Position numbers and translations under genes: made by a program. A stretch of 64,000 bases of DNA. It comes from Pseudomonas putida (GTDB lineage Bacteria; Pseudomonadota; Gammaproteobacteria; Pseudomonadales; Pseudomonadaceae). The stretch spans positions 186,001 to 250,000 of the forward strand of contig NZ_BSKJ01000007.1 in the NCBI RefSeq assembly GCF_030159595.1. Direction: 5' to 3'. Shown here piece by piece: positions 44,806 to 53,930 of this stretch (position 1 is the first letter of the stretch; each line of letters opens with the position of its first letter). The notes beneath the pieces were generated by a model that saw nothing but the letters and a program-made list of their open reading frames with translations, had not been told where the DNA came from and did no database searches.

Positions 44806-45257
44806 GCGTGGTGGAAAGATTCTGGGATGATGCCTGCGAAGGCGATGAGTGCGTCAGCCCGACCTACACCGTAACCCGCGAGCGCATTCTGGCCTACGCC
44901 GATCTCACGGGTGATCACACTCCGGTGCACGTTGACGAGGCCTACGCCAACGCCAGTCACTTCGGCTGCCTGGTTGCGCACGGCCTGTTCGGGCTGTCGA
45001 TCGCCGATGGCCTGAAGACCCAGTGCGAGTACCGCTTCTTGCCGGGCATGTCGCTGGGCTGGACATGGGACTTCGTGTTGCCGATCAAGGTCAACGATGT
45101 GTTGCATGTACGCATGCGGGTGGGGGCGATGAGACCGAGCAACAGCCGACCAGGTTGGGGCATCGTGGTGCTGCCGTCGGAACTGGTCAACCAGCACGGC
45201 CAGGTCGTGCAGCGCGGCGAGCACCGGTTGATGGTGCCACGCAGGGGGCAGGCATGA
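44802..45257 (+). CDS. MaoC-like (R)-specific hydratase
   Basis: 151 residues, single hot-dog fold. The hydratase motif YADLTGDHTPVHVDEAYANAS holds the catalytic Asp and His, followed by FGCLVAHGLFGLSIADGL. The family adds water to enoyl-CoA thioesters. ATG 44802 overlaps the VOC stop (ATGA), and its stop overlaps the CoA-transferase start in the same way. It suggests that the pathway runs through CoA esters. Confidence 0.88.
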   Translation: MSVVERFWDDACEGDECVSPTYTVTRERILAYADLTGDHTPVHVDEAYANASHFGCLVAHGLFGLSIADGLKTQCEYRFLPGMSLGWTWDFVLPIKVNDVLHVRMRVGAMRPSNSRPGWGIVVLPSELVNQHGQVVQRGEHRLMVPRRGQA

Positions 45258-46486
45258 GCCAGGCATTGCCATTGGCGGGCATCCGCGTCATCGATTACAG
45301 CCACTTCCTTGCCGGGCCCTATGTGGGGCGCTGCCTGGCGGCGCTGGGCGCTGAAGTGATCAAGGTCGAACGGCCAGGCAGCGGCGATGCTGGTCGCCAG
45401 CACGCCTTTACCCTGGACGGTCAGCAGAGCGGCTATTTCCTGCAACTGAACATGGGCAAGCAGGGCGTCAGCGTGAACATGAAGGACCCTCGTGGAAAAG
45501 CCTTCATGCAGCGCCTGGCCGACTCGGCCGACGTGTTCATTGAAAACTACCGCCCCGGCGCGCTGGACAAGCTGGGGCTGGGCTATGCCGAGCTGTCGGT
45601 GCGTAACCCGCGCCTGGTGTACTGCTCGATCTCCGCCTATGGCCACACCGGGCCGGACGCCCATCGCGCGGGTTTCGGGCTGATCGCCGAGGCCAAGAGC
45701 GGGATCATGCAGATGGTCGGCGTGCCGGGTGAAGCGCCTCCATTGCTGCGCATCTCGCTGGGCGACATGTACACCGGTATTCACGCTGTAGCAGCGATCA
45801 ACGCGGCGCTGTTGGGGCGGGTGAGCAGTGGACGCGGCCAGCACATTGACATGGCGCTGTACGACACCTTGGTGTCGATGCACGAGTACGCCGTGCAGTG
45901 CTACACGCTGTCCGATGGCACCGTGCTGCCCGAGCAGACCGGCCACGACATGCCCACGTCTACCTTGTACGGCGTGTTCCGCGCCGCTGATGGCGATCTG
46001 GTGATCGCTGCGCAGGTCGATGATGCCTGGCAGCGCTTCGCCGCCATGCTCGAAGCCAACGGCGGCCCGGCAGGTTTTGGCAGCGATAACCGCTACCACG
46101 ACCTGAATGGCCGCAATGCCCACCGCCAGGCGATTCTGGCGGTGGTGCGCGACTGGGTGGGTGCGCGTTCGGTGGCCGAGGTCCTTGCCTTGCTCGACGC
46201 CGTCGACATTCCCAGTGCCAAGGTCCAGCGTATCGACGAGGTGTTGGCCGACCCGCAGATCCAGGCGCGCAACATGGTCATCGAACAACTGCACCCCCGC
46301 TACGGCACCCTGCGCTTGCCCAATCTGCCGTTCCGATTTTCCGGCTGTGACACCACGATCCATCAGGTAGCCCCGGACCTCGGCCAGCACAACGCCGAAG
46401 TGGCCGCAGCGCTTGGCTTCAGCCCTGAAGAAATCACCGCCATGCAGGCAGACGGTGTGCTGTTTACCCACGGAGATGCACGATGA
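45254..46486 (+). CDS. Type III CoA-transferase (CaiB/BaiF family)
   Basis: 410 residues. The N-terminal LAGIRVIDYSHFLAGPYVGRCLAALGAEVIKVERP is diagnostic. The catalytic aspartate is in RISLGDMYTG (Asp171, equivalent to formyl-CoA transferase Asp169). GRGQHIDMALYDTLVSM and a C-terminal DPQIQARNMVIEQLHP complete the fold. It moves CoA between two carboxylic acids. ATG 45254 overlaps the MaoC stop. The pair predicts activation of an acid followed by hydration. Confidence 0.92.
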   Translation: MSQALPLAGIRVIDYSHFLAGPYVGRCLAALGAEVIKVERPGSGDAGRQHAFTLDGQQSGYFLQLNMGKQGVSVNMKDPRGKAFMQRLADSADVFIENYRPGALDKLGLGYAELSVRNPRLVYCSISAYGHTGPDAHRAGFGLIAEAKSGIMQMVGVPGEAPPLLRISLGDMYTGIHAVAAINAALLGRVSSGRGQHIDMALYDTLVSMHEYAVQCYTLSDGTVLPEQTGHDMPTSTLYGVFRAADGDLVIAAQVDDAWQRFAAMLEANGGPAGFGSDNRYHDLNGRNAHRQAILAVVRDWVGARSVAEVLALLDAVDIPSAKVQRIDEVLADPQIQARNMVIEQLHPRYGTLRLPNLPFRFSGCDTTIHQVAPDLGQHNAEVAAALGFSPEEITAMQADGVLFTHGDAR

Positions 46487-47301
46487 GCGACCGCTACGCA
46501 GTGATCGGCCGACCGATCAACCACACCAAGTCACCGCTGATTCATGGCCTGTTCGCTCAGGCCAGCGGCCAGCACCTGGAATATGGGGCTATTGAAGGCT
46601 CGCTGGACGGTTTTGAGGCCCAGGTGTTGCAGTTTCGCACTGACGGTGGGCTGGGCATGAACATCACCGCCCCGTTCAAACTGCGAGCCTTCGAGCTGGC
46701 CGACCGGCGCAGCGAGCGCGCGCAGTTGGCCCGAGCCGCCAATGCGCTGAAGTTCGAGGATGGCCATATCACCGCTGAAAACTTCGATGGCATCGGCTTG
46801 CTGCGCGATATCGAAGACAACCTTGGTGAACCACTGCGCAATTGCCGCGTGTTGATGCTTGGTGCCGGTGGTGCTGCGCGTGGGGCGTTGTTGCCATTCT
46901 TGCAGGCTGGCCCTCGCGAGCTGGTGATTGCCAACCGCGACATGACCAAGTCCCTGGCGCTGCGCAACGAACTGGATCACCCGTTGCTGCGTATCAGCCG
47001 TTACGAAGCGCTGGAAGGGCACACCTTCGACATCGTGGTCAACGCCACTTCCGCCAGTCTTGTCGGTGAACTGCCGCCGCTGCCTGGCGGGGTGCTGAGC
47101 GAAGCGCGGCTGGCGTATGAACTGGCCTACGGCAAAGGCCTCACGCCGTTCCTGCGCCTGGCGCGCGAGGCCGGCGTGGCACGCTTGGCGGATGGTGTGG
47201 GCATGCTGGTCGAGCAGGCCGCAGAGGCGTTTGCCTGGTGGCGAGGGGTAAGGCCTGAAACCCGTGCCGTGATCGACCGCCTGACGATTGCGCTGGAGTA
47301 G
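46483..47301 (+). CDS. Shikimate dehydrogenase-like protein (AroE paralogue)
   Basis: 272 residues. The substrate domain has HTKSPLIHG (canonical S-x-S-P-x-x-H-N), GMNITAPFK with the catalytic Lys66, and ENFDGIGLL with Asp102. The NADP domain carries LGAGGAARGAL. Thr15 replaces the first serine of the S-x-S pair, Gly22 replaces the usual Asn after the His, and Phe101 replaces the conserved Thr before Asp102, which suggests a substrate other than shikimate (for example quinate or another cyclic polyol acid). ATG 46483 overlaps the CoA-transferase stop. Confidence 0.87.
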   Translation: MSDRYAVIGRPINHTKSPLIHGLFAQASGQHLEYGAIEGSLDGFEAQVLQFRTDGGLGMNITAPFKLRAFELADRRSERAQLARAANALKFEDGHITAENFDGIGLLRDIEDNLGEPLRNCRVLMLGAGGAARGALLPFLQAGPRELVIANRDMTKSLALRNELDHPLLRISRYEALEGHTFDIVVNATSASLVGELPPLPGGVLSEARLAYELAYGKGLTPFLRLAREAGVARLADGVGMLVEQAAEAFAWWRGVRPETRAVIDRLTIALE

Positions 47302-47304
47302 GCC

Positions 47305-47742
47305 ATGGTCGCCAATGTCCTGATGCTGCACGGCATCAACCACAACATGTTCGGCAAGCGTGACCCGCGTCAGTATGGCACGGCAACCCTGGCCGACATC
47401 GACCAGGCCTTGCAGGCGCTGGGTGCGGAGCTGGGGGCAAGGGTCGAAAGCTTCCAGAGCAACTTCGAAGGTGCCCTGTGCGAGCGTATCCATCGGGCAT
47501 TTGACGACCGGGTGGATGCAGTGCTGATCAATGCCGGGGCGTGGACGCATTACAGCTACGGTATTCGTGATGCACTGGCCATTCTTGAGGTACCGGTGGT
47601 TGAAGTGCATATGTCGAACATCCATGCTAGGGAGCCGTTTCGGCATCACTCGGTGTTTGCCGACGTGGTGCGTGGGCAGATCTGCGGGTTTGGTGTCGAG
47701 ACTTACCTGCTGGCGTTGCGTGCGGCCATGCGCATGCGCTAA
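47305..47742 (+). CDS. aroQ: Type II 3-dehydroquinate dehydratase-like protein
   Basis: 145 residues. The flexible-lid motif reads HGINHNMFGKRDPRQYG, changed from the usual HGPNLNLLGxREPxxYG but keeping the Asn, Arg and Tyr. INAGAWTHYS, EVHMSN and REPFRHHS retain the catalytic Asn, His, Glu, His and arginines. It should dehydrate 3-dehydroquinate or a close relative. The start is 3 bp after the AroE-like stop. Last of six coupled genes; a hairpin lies about 45 bp downstream. Confidence 0.87.
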   Translation: MVANVLMLHGINHNMFGKRDPRQYGTATLADIDQALQALGAELGARVESFQSNFEGALCERIHRAFDDRVDAVLINAGAWTHYSYGIRDALAILEVPVVEVHMSNIHAREPFRHHSVFADVVRGQICGFGVETYLLALRAAMRMR

Positions 47743-47766
47743 GCCTCGGCACCGACCTGTGCGGGG

Positions 47767-47804
47767 GCGGGCATGCCCGCTCCCATAGGGGCTGCTCAAG
47801 CCCC
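47767..47804. repeat. REP-like palindrome and terminator hairpin
   Basis: GCGGGCATGCCCGC (47767-47780) is the core of a short REP element, followed by GGGGCT-GCTCA-AGCCCC (47788-47804). It lies between aroQ and the MFS gene and could reduce transcription into the transporter. Confidence 0.6.
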
Positions 47805-47836
47805 ATGATTCATTGCCAACCAGAAGGACCTGTACC

Positions 47837-49249
47837 TTGGCCAATCCGGCAGCCCCCTATACCTCCCGCCAAGCCACCTGCATCGCCTTGCTGGTCGCCA
47901 TCACCTTCTTCATGGAAAACCTCGATGCCACTGTCATCGCGACGGCATTGCCGCAGATGGCCAGTGATTTCGGCGAAAATGCGGTCAGCCTGAACATTGG
48001 CATCAGTGCCTACTTGCTGGCAGTGGCGGTGTTCATTCCGTTGAGCGGCTGGGTGGCCGACCGCTTTGGCCCGCGACAGGTGTTCGCCGGGGCCATTGGC
48101 CTGTTCACCGTGGCGTCGTTGCTGTGTGGCATGGCTCCCAACCTGGAGACCTTCGTCGCCGCGCGTGTGCTGCAGGGTATTGGCGGTGCCTTGATGGTGC
48201 CGGTTGGCCGGTTGGTGGTGCTGCGTACCACCGAGAAGAAAGACCTGGTGAAAATGCTTGCGGTGATCACTTGGCCCGGGCTGGTGGCGCCAGTACTGGG
48301 GCCACCGCTCGGTGGCCTGATCGTCACCCATTGGTCGTGGCCCTGGATCTTCTACCTGAACATCCCCCTTGGGTTGCTGGCCATCGCGGCGGCCTGGTTA
48401 CTGGTTCCGAATGCACGTTCAGATGAACCGCGCCGCTTCGACACGCTGGGCTTCGTGTTTCTGGCGTCGGCTTGTGCGGCGTGGCTGGTCGGCCTGGAAA
48501 TGCTTGGCTCGCTGGCCGGAGGCAGCGTGGGTGCCGGGCTGGCGCTGGTGTCGCTGGGTGGTGGGCTGACCTGGTTGGCGATCCGTCACTGCCAGCGCCA
48601 TCCTGCACCGCTGTTGCCACTGGCAACCCTGACGATCCCCACGTTCAGGGTGAGCATCGTGGGCGGTACCTTGTTCCGGCTGTCGATCAGCGCCTTGCCG
48701 TTTTTGATCCCTCTGCTGTTGCAGATCGGTTTTGGTCTGTCGCCAGTGGATGCCGGGCTGCTGGTACTGGCGATCTTCGCGGGCAACCTGGCGATGAAGC
48801 CGTTCACCACCCGCTTGCTGCGCCGTTATGGCTTTCGCCGGGTGTTGCTGGTCAATGGCGTGATTGGCGTTGGCTGCATTCTGGCGTGCCTGGGCTTGCA
48901 GCCAGGCATGCCGTGGTACTGGATGGCGGCGGTGCTGTTCGTGGGTGGGCTTTCGCGCTCGATGCAGTTCACCACCTACAACGCTGTAGGTTTCGCTGAG
49001 GTGCCCAAGCAGCAGATGGGCGAGGCTTCAACGCTGTTCAGCATGTGCTTCCAGCTGGCGATGGCCTTGGGTGTGGCGGTGGCGGCGCTGTTGTTACGCG
49101 TGGCGATGGTGGTGCGCGGCGGTGAAAGCGCGATGACAGTCAGCGACTTCCATTGGGCGTTGATTGGCATTGCGTTGATTGCTTGTGTGGCGTTGGTGGA
49201 TGCGGTTCGCTTACCGGGGAATGCCGGGGAGCAGGTGTTGCGCAGCTGA
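47837..49249 (+). CDS. DHA2-type MFS transporter
   Basis: 470 residues. FFMENLDATVIATALPQMASDF in TM1, SGWVADRFGPRQVF after TM2 and GPPLGGLIVTHWSWPWIFYLNIPLG mark the DHA2 drug/metabolite exporter family. The start is taken at TTG 47837 because GAAGGA lies 8 bp upstream; a TTG at 47813 has no such site. It follows the catabolic operon after a 94-bp gap with a REP, so it may share its control. Direction of transport is not evident. Confidence 0.85.
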   Translation: MANPAAPYTSRQATCIALLVAITFFMENLDATVIATALPQMASDFGENAVSLNIGISAYLLAVAVFIPLSGWVADRFGPRQVFAGAIGLFTVASLLCGMAPNLETFVAARVLQGIGGALMVPVGRLVVLRTTEKKDLVKMLAVITWPGLVAPVLGPPLGGLIVTHWSWPWIFYLNIPLGLLAIAAAWLLVPNARSDEPRRFDTLGFVFLASACAAWLVGLEMLGSLAGGSVGAGLALVSLGGGLTWLAIRHCQRHPAPLLPLATLTIPTFRVSIVGGTLFRLSISALPFLIPLLLQIGFGLSPVDAGLLVLAIFAGNLAMKPFTTRLLRRYGFRRVLLVNGVIGVGCILACLGLQPGMPWYWMAAVLFVGGLSRSMQFTTYNAVGFAEVPKQQMGEASTLFSMCFQLAMALGVAVAALLLRVAMVVRGGESAMTVSDFHWALIGIALIACVALVDAVRLPGNAGEQVLRS

Positions 49250-49265
49250 TGACTGGCACGCGCGG

Positions 49266-50033
49266 CTACAAGGCATCGCGCAGTTGTATGACCCCATCAA
49301 GCGCCAGCGCCTGGGCCGAGTAGCACAGGCCGATACGCCGGCGCAGGTCCAGTTGTGGCATAGGCTCGATGCGCACGCCACGGTGCTCGACAGCCAGTGA
49401 TTCCGGCACGATAGCGGCGCCCAGGCCTGCGGCGACCAGCTCCAGGGCCAGGGCGAAGGTATCGGCCTCTGCCACCACAATGCTGTTATAGAACGGTTGC
49501 AGGCGCTGGTGACTGGGCTGTGCCGGGCAGGTAATCCAGGGGACGTCGGTTGTTGCCTGCTGCGCAGTTACCAGCACGAACGGGTCGCTGTGCAACGGCA
49601 GGAACAACTCATCCTCACAGCGCAGCTCCTCGCTGGCCAACCGCACCGCGCCCATGCAGCCGGTCACCAGTTGCAGGCGCACCGGGGGCAGGACGGCTGC
49701 CGCTGCCAGCACCACCTTGCCCAGCACTGCCGCGCTCACATCCTGCTCGACACCAATCTGCAACGGCGCGCGTTCACGATCCCCTTTGAAGCGTCCAAGC
49801 AGGCGGTTGGCATCAGCGACCATGCGCTGTGCCTCGGGGTACAGCGCCCGGGCATCCTCGGTTACCGCCACGCCCCGCGCCTGGCGAACGAACAGCGTGG
49901 TGCCCAGCGTTTCTTCCAGTGCCTTGATGCTGCCGGAAAGCGCCGGTTGGCTAAGGTGAATCGAGCGCGCGGCGGCGCTGATGTTGCGCGCTTCGAACAC
50001 GGCGATGAAGGCACGAAGCTGGCGATAGTCCAT
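49266..50033 (-). CDS. LysR-type regulator, short effector domain
   Basis: 255 residues, shorter than the usual 290-310. The winged helix YRQLRAFIAVFEARNISAAARS / HLSQPALSGSIKALEETLGTTLF is intact. The effector domain (LQIGVEQDVSAAVLGKVVLAAA) appears compressed but contains the late GLGAAIVPESLA segment. It is divergent from the SDR gene by about 120 bp and is the likely regulator of it. Stop 16 bp from the convergent MFS gene. Confidence 0.86.
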   Translation of the reverse strand: MDYRQLRAFIAVFEARNISAAARSIHLSQPALSGSIKALEETLGTTLFVRQARGVAVTEDARALYPEAQRMVADANRLLGRFKGDRERAPLQIGVEQDVSAAVLGKVVLAAAAVLPPVRLQLVTGCMGAVRLASEELRCEDELFLPLHSDPFVLVTAQQATTDVPWITCPAQPSHQRLQPFYNSIVVAEADTFALALELVAAGLGAAIVPESLAVEHRGVRIEPMPQLDLRRRIGLCYSAQALALDGVIQLRDAL

Positions 50034-50155
50034 AGGGTACCCATAATTGATGCTGATGGCTGCGAAAGGAATTTCCCATTTTTCGCAAGAAAAACGGGCT
50101 TCTATACTCGCTCTACTTCTTACCCATAGGCAAATTGGATAACAGGATGGTGACC

Positions 50156-50887
50156 ATGACCAACACCCATAAACCCTTGGTAGTCATTACCGGTGCCAGC
50201 TCCGGCATCGGCCTGGCCACCGCCAAGTTACTGTCCAGCCGTGGCCACGCCTTGTTGCTGCTTTCGCGTCGCCTGGCGCCGATGCAGCAACTGCAGCTGC
50301 CAAACACGCTGGCGCTGTCGGTTGATATCACCGACCGCACTGCCGTGCTGGCCGCCGTCGCTGAAGCCGAAGCGCGCTTTGGCCGGGTAGACGCGATCAT
50401 CAACAATGCGGGGGTGATGCTGTTGGGCAACATCACCACCCAGGACCCGGAGCAGTGGGACCGCATGCTCGACGTCAACGTGCGCGGGCTGCTCAATGGC
50501 ATTCATGCCGTGGCCAGCGGCATGGTCGAGCGCAAGCACGGCACCATCATCAACGTCAGTTCCGTGGCGGGGCGCAAGGCGTTTCCCAGCCATGTCGCCT
50601 ACGTCGGTACCAAGTTCGCCGTCACCGGCCTGTCGGAAAACCTGCGTGAAGAACTGGCGCCGAGCAACGTGCGGGTGATCACCATCGAACCGGGTGCAGT
50701 GGACACCGAGCTGCTCAGCCACACGACCGATGACGCCATCAAGGCGGGCTACAACGACTGGAAGCAGGAAATGGGCGGTGTACTCACGGCCGAGACCATT
50801 GCCGAGACCATCGGCTTTGCCTACGGCCAGCCGCAGTCGGTGTGCATTCGGGAAATCGTGGTGTGCGCTACCCGCCAGCAGGCGTGA
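50156..50887 (+). CDS. Short-chain dehydrogenase/reductase
   Basis: 243 residues, classical SDR. The cofactor motif is TGASSGIG. NNAGVMLLGN and INVSSVAG follow, and the catalytic YVGTK gives Tyr and Lys. EPGAVDTEL is the substrate-loop start. It is an NAD(P)-dependent oxidoreductase of unknown substrate, close to YdfG-like enzymes. ATG 50147 and ATG 50156 are both possible; an AGG lies 8 bp before the second. Pairs with the divergent LysR gene. Confidence 0.9.
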   Translation: MTNTHKPLVVITGASSGIGLATAKLLSSRGHALLLLSRRLAPMQQLQLPNTLALSVDITDRTAVLAAVAEAEARFGRVDAIINNAGVMLLGNITTQDPEQWDRMLDVNVRGLLNGIHAVASGMVERKHGTIINVSSVAGRKAFPSHVAYVGTKFAVTGLSENLREELAPSNVRVITIEPGAVDTELLSHTTDDAIKAGYNDWKQEMGGVLTAETIAETIGFAYGQPQSVCIREIVVCATRQQA

Positions 50888-50905
50888 CGGGTAACGCGTG
50901 GTGCA

Positions 50906-52279
50906 TTACGCGCCGCTGACCAACTGGTGTGCCAGCTGGTTGTGGCGCTCCAGCACGCGAGGTAGGTCGACGGTGGCCAGTTGGCCATCCTTTACCACCA
51001 CACGGCCGTTGATCACGCTGGTGTGCACCTGGGTCGGGGTGCAGAACACCAGTGCTGCCAGCGGGTCGTGATGGCCGCCGGCATAGGCCACATGGCCCAG
51101 GTCGAAGGCGACGAAGTCGGCGGCCATGCCGGGTGCCAGTGCGCCGATGTCATTGCGGTTGAGTACTTTGGCACCCCCCAGGGTGGCGATCTCCAGTGCT
51201 TCGCGTGCGGTCATCGCGTCGGGGCCAAAGCCCACCCGTTGCAGCAGCAGGGCCTGGCGTACTTCACCGATCATGCTGGCGCCGTCGTTGGACGCCGAAC
51301 CATCGACCCCCAGGCCGACCGGCACGCCGTGGTCGCGCATCTTGCGCACTGGGGCGATGCCCGAGGCCAGGCGCATGTTCGAGCAAGGGCAGTGGGCGAC
51401 CCCGGTGCCGGTGCGGGCGAACAGCTCGATGCCGTGCTGGTCGAGCTGTACACAGTGGGCGTGCCAGACATCGTGGCCGACCCAGCCGAGGTCTTCGGCG
51501 TATTCGGCGGGGGTCATGCCGAACTTCTCGCGGCTGTAGGCGATGTCGTTGACGTTTTCGGCCAGGTGAGTGTGCAACGACACCCCGTACTGGCGTGCCA
51601 GCACCGCCGCTTCGCGCATCAGGTCGCGGCTGACCGAGAACGGTGAGCAGGGCGCCACCACGATACGGCGCATCGAGCCGTGACTGGCATCGTGGTAATC
51701 CTCGATCAGGCGCTGGGACTCCTTGAGGATGTCGGCTTCTCTTTCCACCACTGAGTCAGGCGGCAGGCCACCCTGGCTCTGGCCTACGCTCATGCTGCCG
51801 CGCGCGGCGTGGAAGCGCATGCCGATCTCGGCGGCGGCATGGATGCTGTCATCGAGCTTGCAGCCGTTGGGGTAGATGTACAGGTGGTCGCTGGAGGTGG
51901 TACAGCCGGACAGGATCAGTTCGGCCATGGCGGTCTGGGTCGATACCGCGATCATCTCAGGGGTCAGGCGCGCCCAGATCGGGTAAAGGTGGGTCAGCCA
52001 GTTGAACAGCTCACCGTCCTGGGCAGCAGGCACCACGCGGGTGAGGCTTTGGTACATGTGGTGGTGGGTGTTGACCAGGCCTGGGATGACCACTTTGCCG
52101 GCCATGTCCAGGATGACATCGGCCTGTTGTGGCAGGGTATCGCTGGGGCCGACCTGCTTGATCAGGTTGTCTTCGATGAACAGGCCGCCGTGCTTGATCT
52201 CGCGGCGTTCGCCGTCCATGGTGACCAGCAGTGCAGCGTTTTTGACCAGTAACGTTTTTGCAGCATTCGTAGATGACAT
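50906..52279 (-). CDS. Amidohydrolase, 8-oxoguanine deaminase-like
   Basis: 457 residues. The metal motif VNTHHHMYQSLTRVVPAAQ, then LHTHLAENVND, WHAHCVQL and GLGVDGSASNDGASM, fit the ATZ/TRZ-like amidohydrolases. The pattern matches the Pseudomonas 8-oxoguanine deaminase group, which converts 8-oxoguanine to urate in purine salvage. ATG 52279 was chosen because AGGC precedes it and the protein begins where relatives do. The APC permease gene lies 118 bp upstream on the same strand. Convergent with the SDR gene. Confidence 0.86.
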   Translation of the reverse strand: MSSTNAAKTLLVKNAALLVTMDGERREIKHGGLFIEDNLIKQVGPSDTLPQQADVILDMAGKVVIPGLVNTHHHMYQSLTRVVPAAQDGELFNWLTHLYPIWARLTPEMIAVSTQTAMAELILSGCTTSSDHLYIYPNGCKLDDSIHAAAEIGMRFHAARGSMSVGQSQGGLPPDSVVEREADILKESQRLIEDYHDASHGSMRRIVVAPCSPFSVSRDLMREAAVLARQYGVSLHTHLAENVNDIAYSREKFGMTPAEYAEDLGWVGHDVWHAHCVQLDQHGIELFARTGTGVAHCPCSNMRLASGIAPVRKMRDHGVPVGLGVDGSASNDGASMIGEVRQALLLQRVGFGPDAMTAREALEIATLGGAKVLNRNDIGALAPGMAADFVAFDLGHVAYAGGHHDPLAALVFCTPTQVHTSVINGRVVVKDGQLATVDLPRVLERHNQLAHQLVSGA

Positions 52280-52397
52280 GGCTAAAGCCTGCGCAATACG
52301 CATCGGCGATTACCGATGTCATAGGCGCAGGGCATTGTAAGCAAGGTTTTTGTGGATTGTATACAGCCTGATGGGCTTGTGCCGGGCTCTTCGCAGG

Positions 52398-53792
52398 TTA
52401 CTCAGCCATCTGCAACTCCGGCAGCTTCACCCGAAACGCCCGGGTAAGTCCCATCAGCACCATCAGGCCCATGCCCATCCAGCACAGGCCGATGGTGAAC
52501 GACAGGCTGGTCAGGCTGCTCCACAACCACAGCGTGCTGAGAAAGCCCAGGCCGGGAATGGCGCCATACAGCAGGCAGTTGCGGCCACCGCGTAGTTTCT
52601 GGTCGACGAGGTAGTGCTTGACCACCGCCAGGTTCACCGCCGAGAAGGCGAACAGGGCGCCAAAGCTGATCATGTTGGCCACGGTGTCGAGGGTGATGAC
52701 CAGGGCGATGAGCGACAGCAGGCTGACCACCAGAATGGCAGTCGCCGGCACGCGCTTCTTCGTCACCAACTGGCCGAACGCGCGCGGCAATGCGCCGTCG
52801 CGGCCCATGGCGAACAGCACGCGTGACACGCTGGCCTGGGACACCATGGCCGAGGCGAAGCAGCCGGCCACATAGGTGGCGGTAAAGGCGGTTACCAGCA
52901 GCTCACCGCCCACCCGACGCATCACGTCCACCGAGGCCGAGTCCGGGTCGACGAAGCTGCCCCAGTCGGGGAACACCATCTGCGCGCAGTACGACACCAC
53001 CAGGAACAACAGGCCGCCGATCAACGATACGGCCAGGATCGCTACCGGAATGCGGTAGGTCGGGTTGCTGGTTTCCTCAGCCATGGTCGACACCGCGTCA
53101 AAGCCGAGAAACGACAGGCACAGCACGGCGGCGCCCGTCATGATCAACGGCACGTTGAAGCCTTCATGATGGAAGGGGGCCAGCAGCGACACCGGCTCCG
53201 CCTGCCCGTTGAGCTTGAGCACGGACAGGGCGACGAAGACGATGATGAACACCAGCTGCGCCACCACCAGGATCCAGTTGACGCGGGTGATCGATTCGAT
53301 GCCGATCAGGTTGAGGAAGGTGACCAGGGCAATGGAACCCGCCACCCACACCCAAGCGTGGATCGCCGGGAAGTATTCCGACATGTAGATGCCGATCAGC
53401 AGGTAGCTGAGCAGCGGCAGGAAGATGTAGTCGAGCAGCAGCGTCCAGCCGGTGATGAAGCCGATGTGGCTGCCGAAGGCCTTGCGTGTGTAGGTGTAGA
53501 CCGAGCCGGAGTAGGGGTGGGCCTGGACCATGCGGCCGTAGCTGTAGGCGGTGAGCAGCATGGCGGCGAGGGTGAGCAGGTAGGCGGTGGGCAGGTGCCC
53601 TTTGGTCATCTGGGTGACCAGCCCGTAGGTGGTGAAGACGGCCAGGGGCACCATGTAGGCCAGGCCGAACAGCACCAGGGCGGTCATGCCCATGGACTTG
53701 CGGAAGCGGCCGGTGCTGGCGCCGGGTTGTGAGGGGGCATGCGGGGCAGGGCTATTTGAGGGGCTATGGGCTGTACTTGTTGTTGTATGCAT
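52398..53792 (-). CDS. APC-family amino acid/polyamine permease
   Basis: 464 residues, about 12 transmembrane helices. MTALVLFGLAYMVPLAVFTTYG, GSVYTYTRKAFGSHIGFITGW and VLCLSFLGFDAVSTMAEET are typical of PuuP-like putrescine or amine importers. The first 40 residues are Ser/Pro-rich and cytoplasmic. AGGAG precedes ATG 53792. It is divergent from the LuxR-SpuC-ALDH operon, which suggests putrescine or a similar amine as substrate. Confidence 0.88.
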   Translation of the reverse strand: MHTTTSTAHSPSNSPAPHAPSQPGASTGRFRKSMGMTALVLFGLAYMVPLAVFTTYGLVTQMTKGHLPTAYLLTLAAMLLTAYSYGRMVQAHPYSGSVYTYTRKAFGSHIGFITGWTLLLDYIFLPLLSYLLIGIYMSEYFPAIHAWVWVAGSIALVTFLNLIGIESITRVNWILVVAQLVFIIVFVALSVLKLNGQAEPVSLLAPFHHEGFNVPLIMTGAAVLCLSFLGFDAVSTMAEETSNPTYRIPVAILAVSLIGGLLFLVVSYCAQMVFPDWGSFVDPDSASVDVMRRVGGELLVTAFTATYVAGCFASAMVSQASVSRVLFAMGRDGALPRAFGQLVTKKRVPATAILVVSLLSLIALVITLDTVANMISFGALFAFSAVNLAVVKHYLVDQKLRGGRNCLLYGAIPGLGFLSTLWLWSSLTSLSFTIGLCWMGMGLMVLMGLTRAFRVKLPELQMAE

Positions 53793-53930
53793 TGCTAACT
53801 CCTGGAAAGGGATGCAGGGCACCGCAGTACGCGAGCAGGCTCGCTACCGGTGGGTGTTGTGCAAGGAGGTCGAGCGCAAGGCTCGCAGCGCTGGGGCGGT
53901 TTGATGCTCCCACACCCTGTGGGTGCCCGG

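Noticed and set aside
44957..46471. Antisense frame of 504 codons opposite the CoA-transferase
   Set aside because: It covers the diagnostic sense gene fully and lacks a ribosome site or domain.
46483..47742. Core shikimate-pathway aroE and aroQ genes
   Set aside because: Altered substrate-site residues and coupling to CoA-transferase, MaoC and VOC genes fit a catabolic paralogue rather than the biosynthetic genes.
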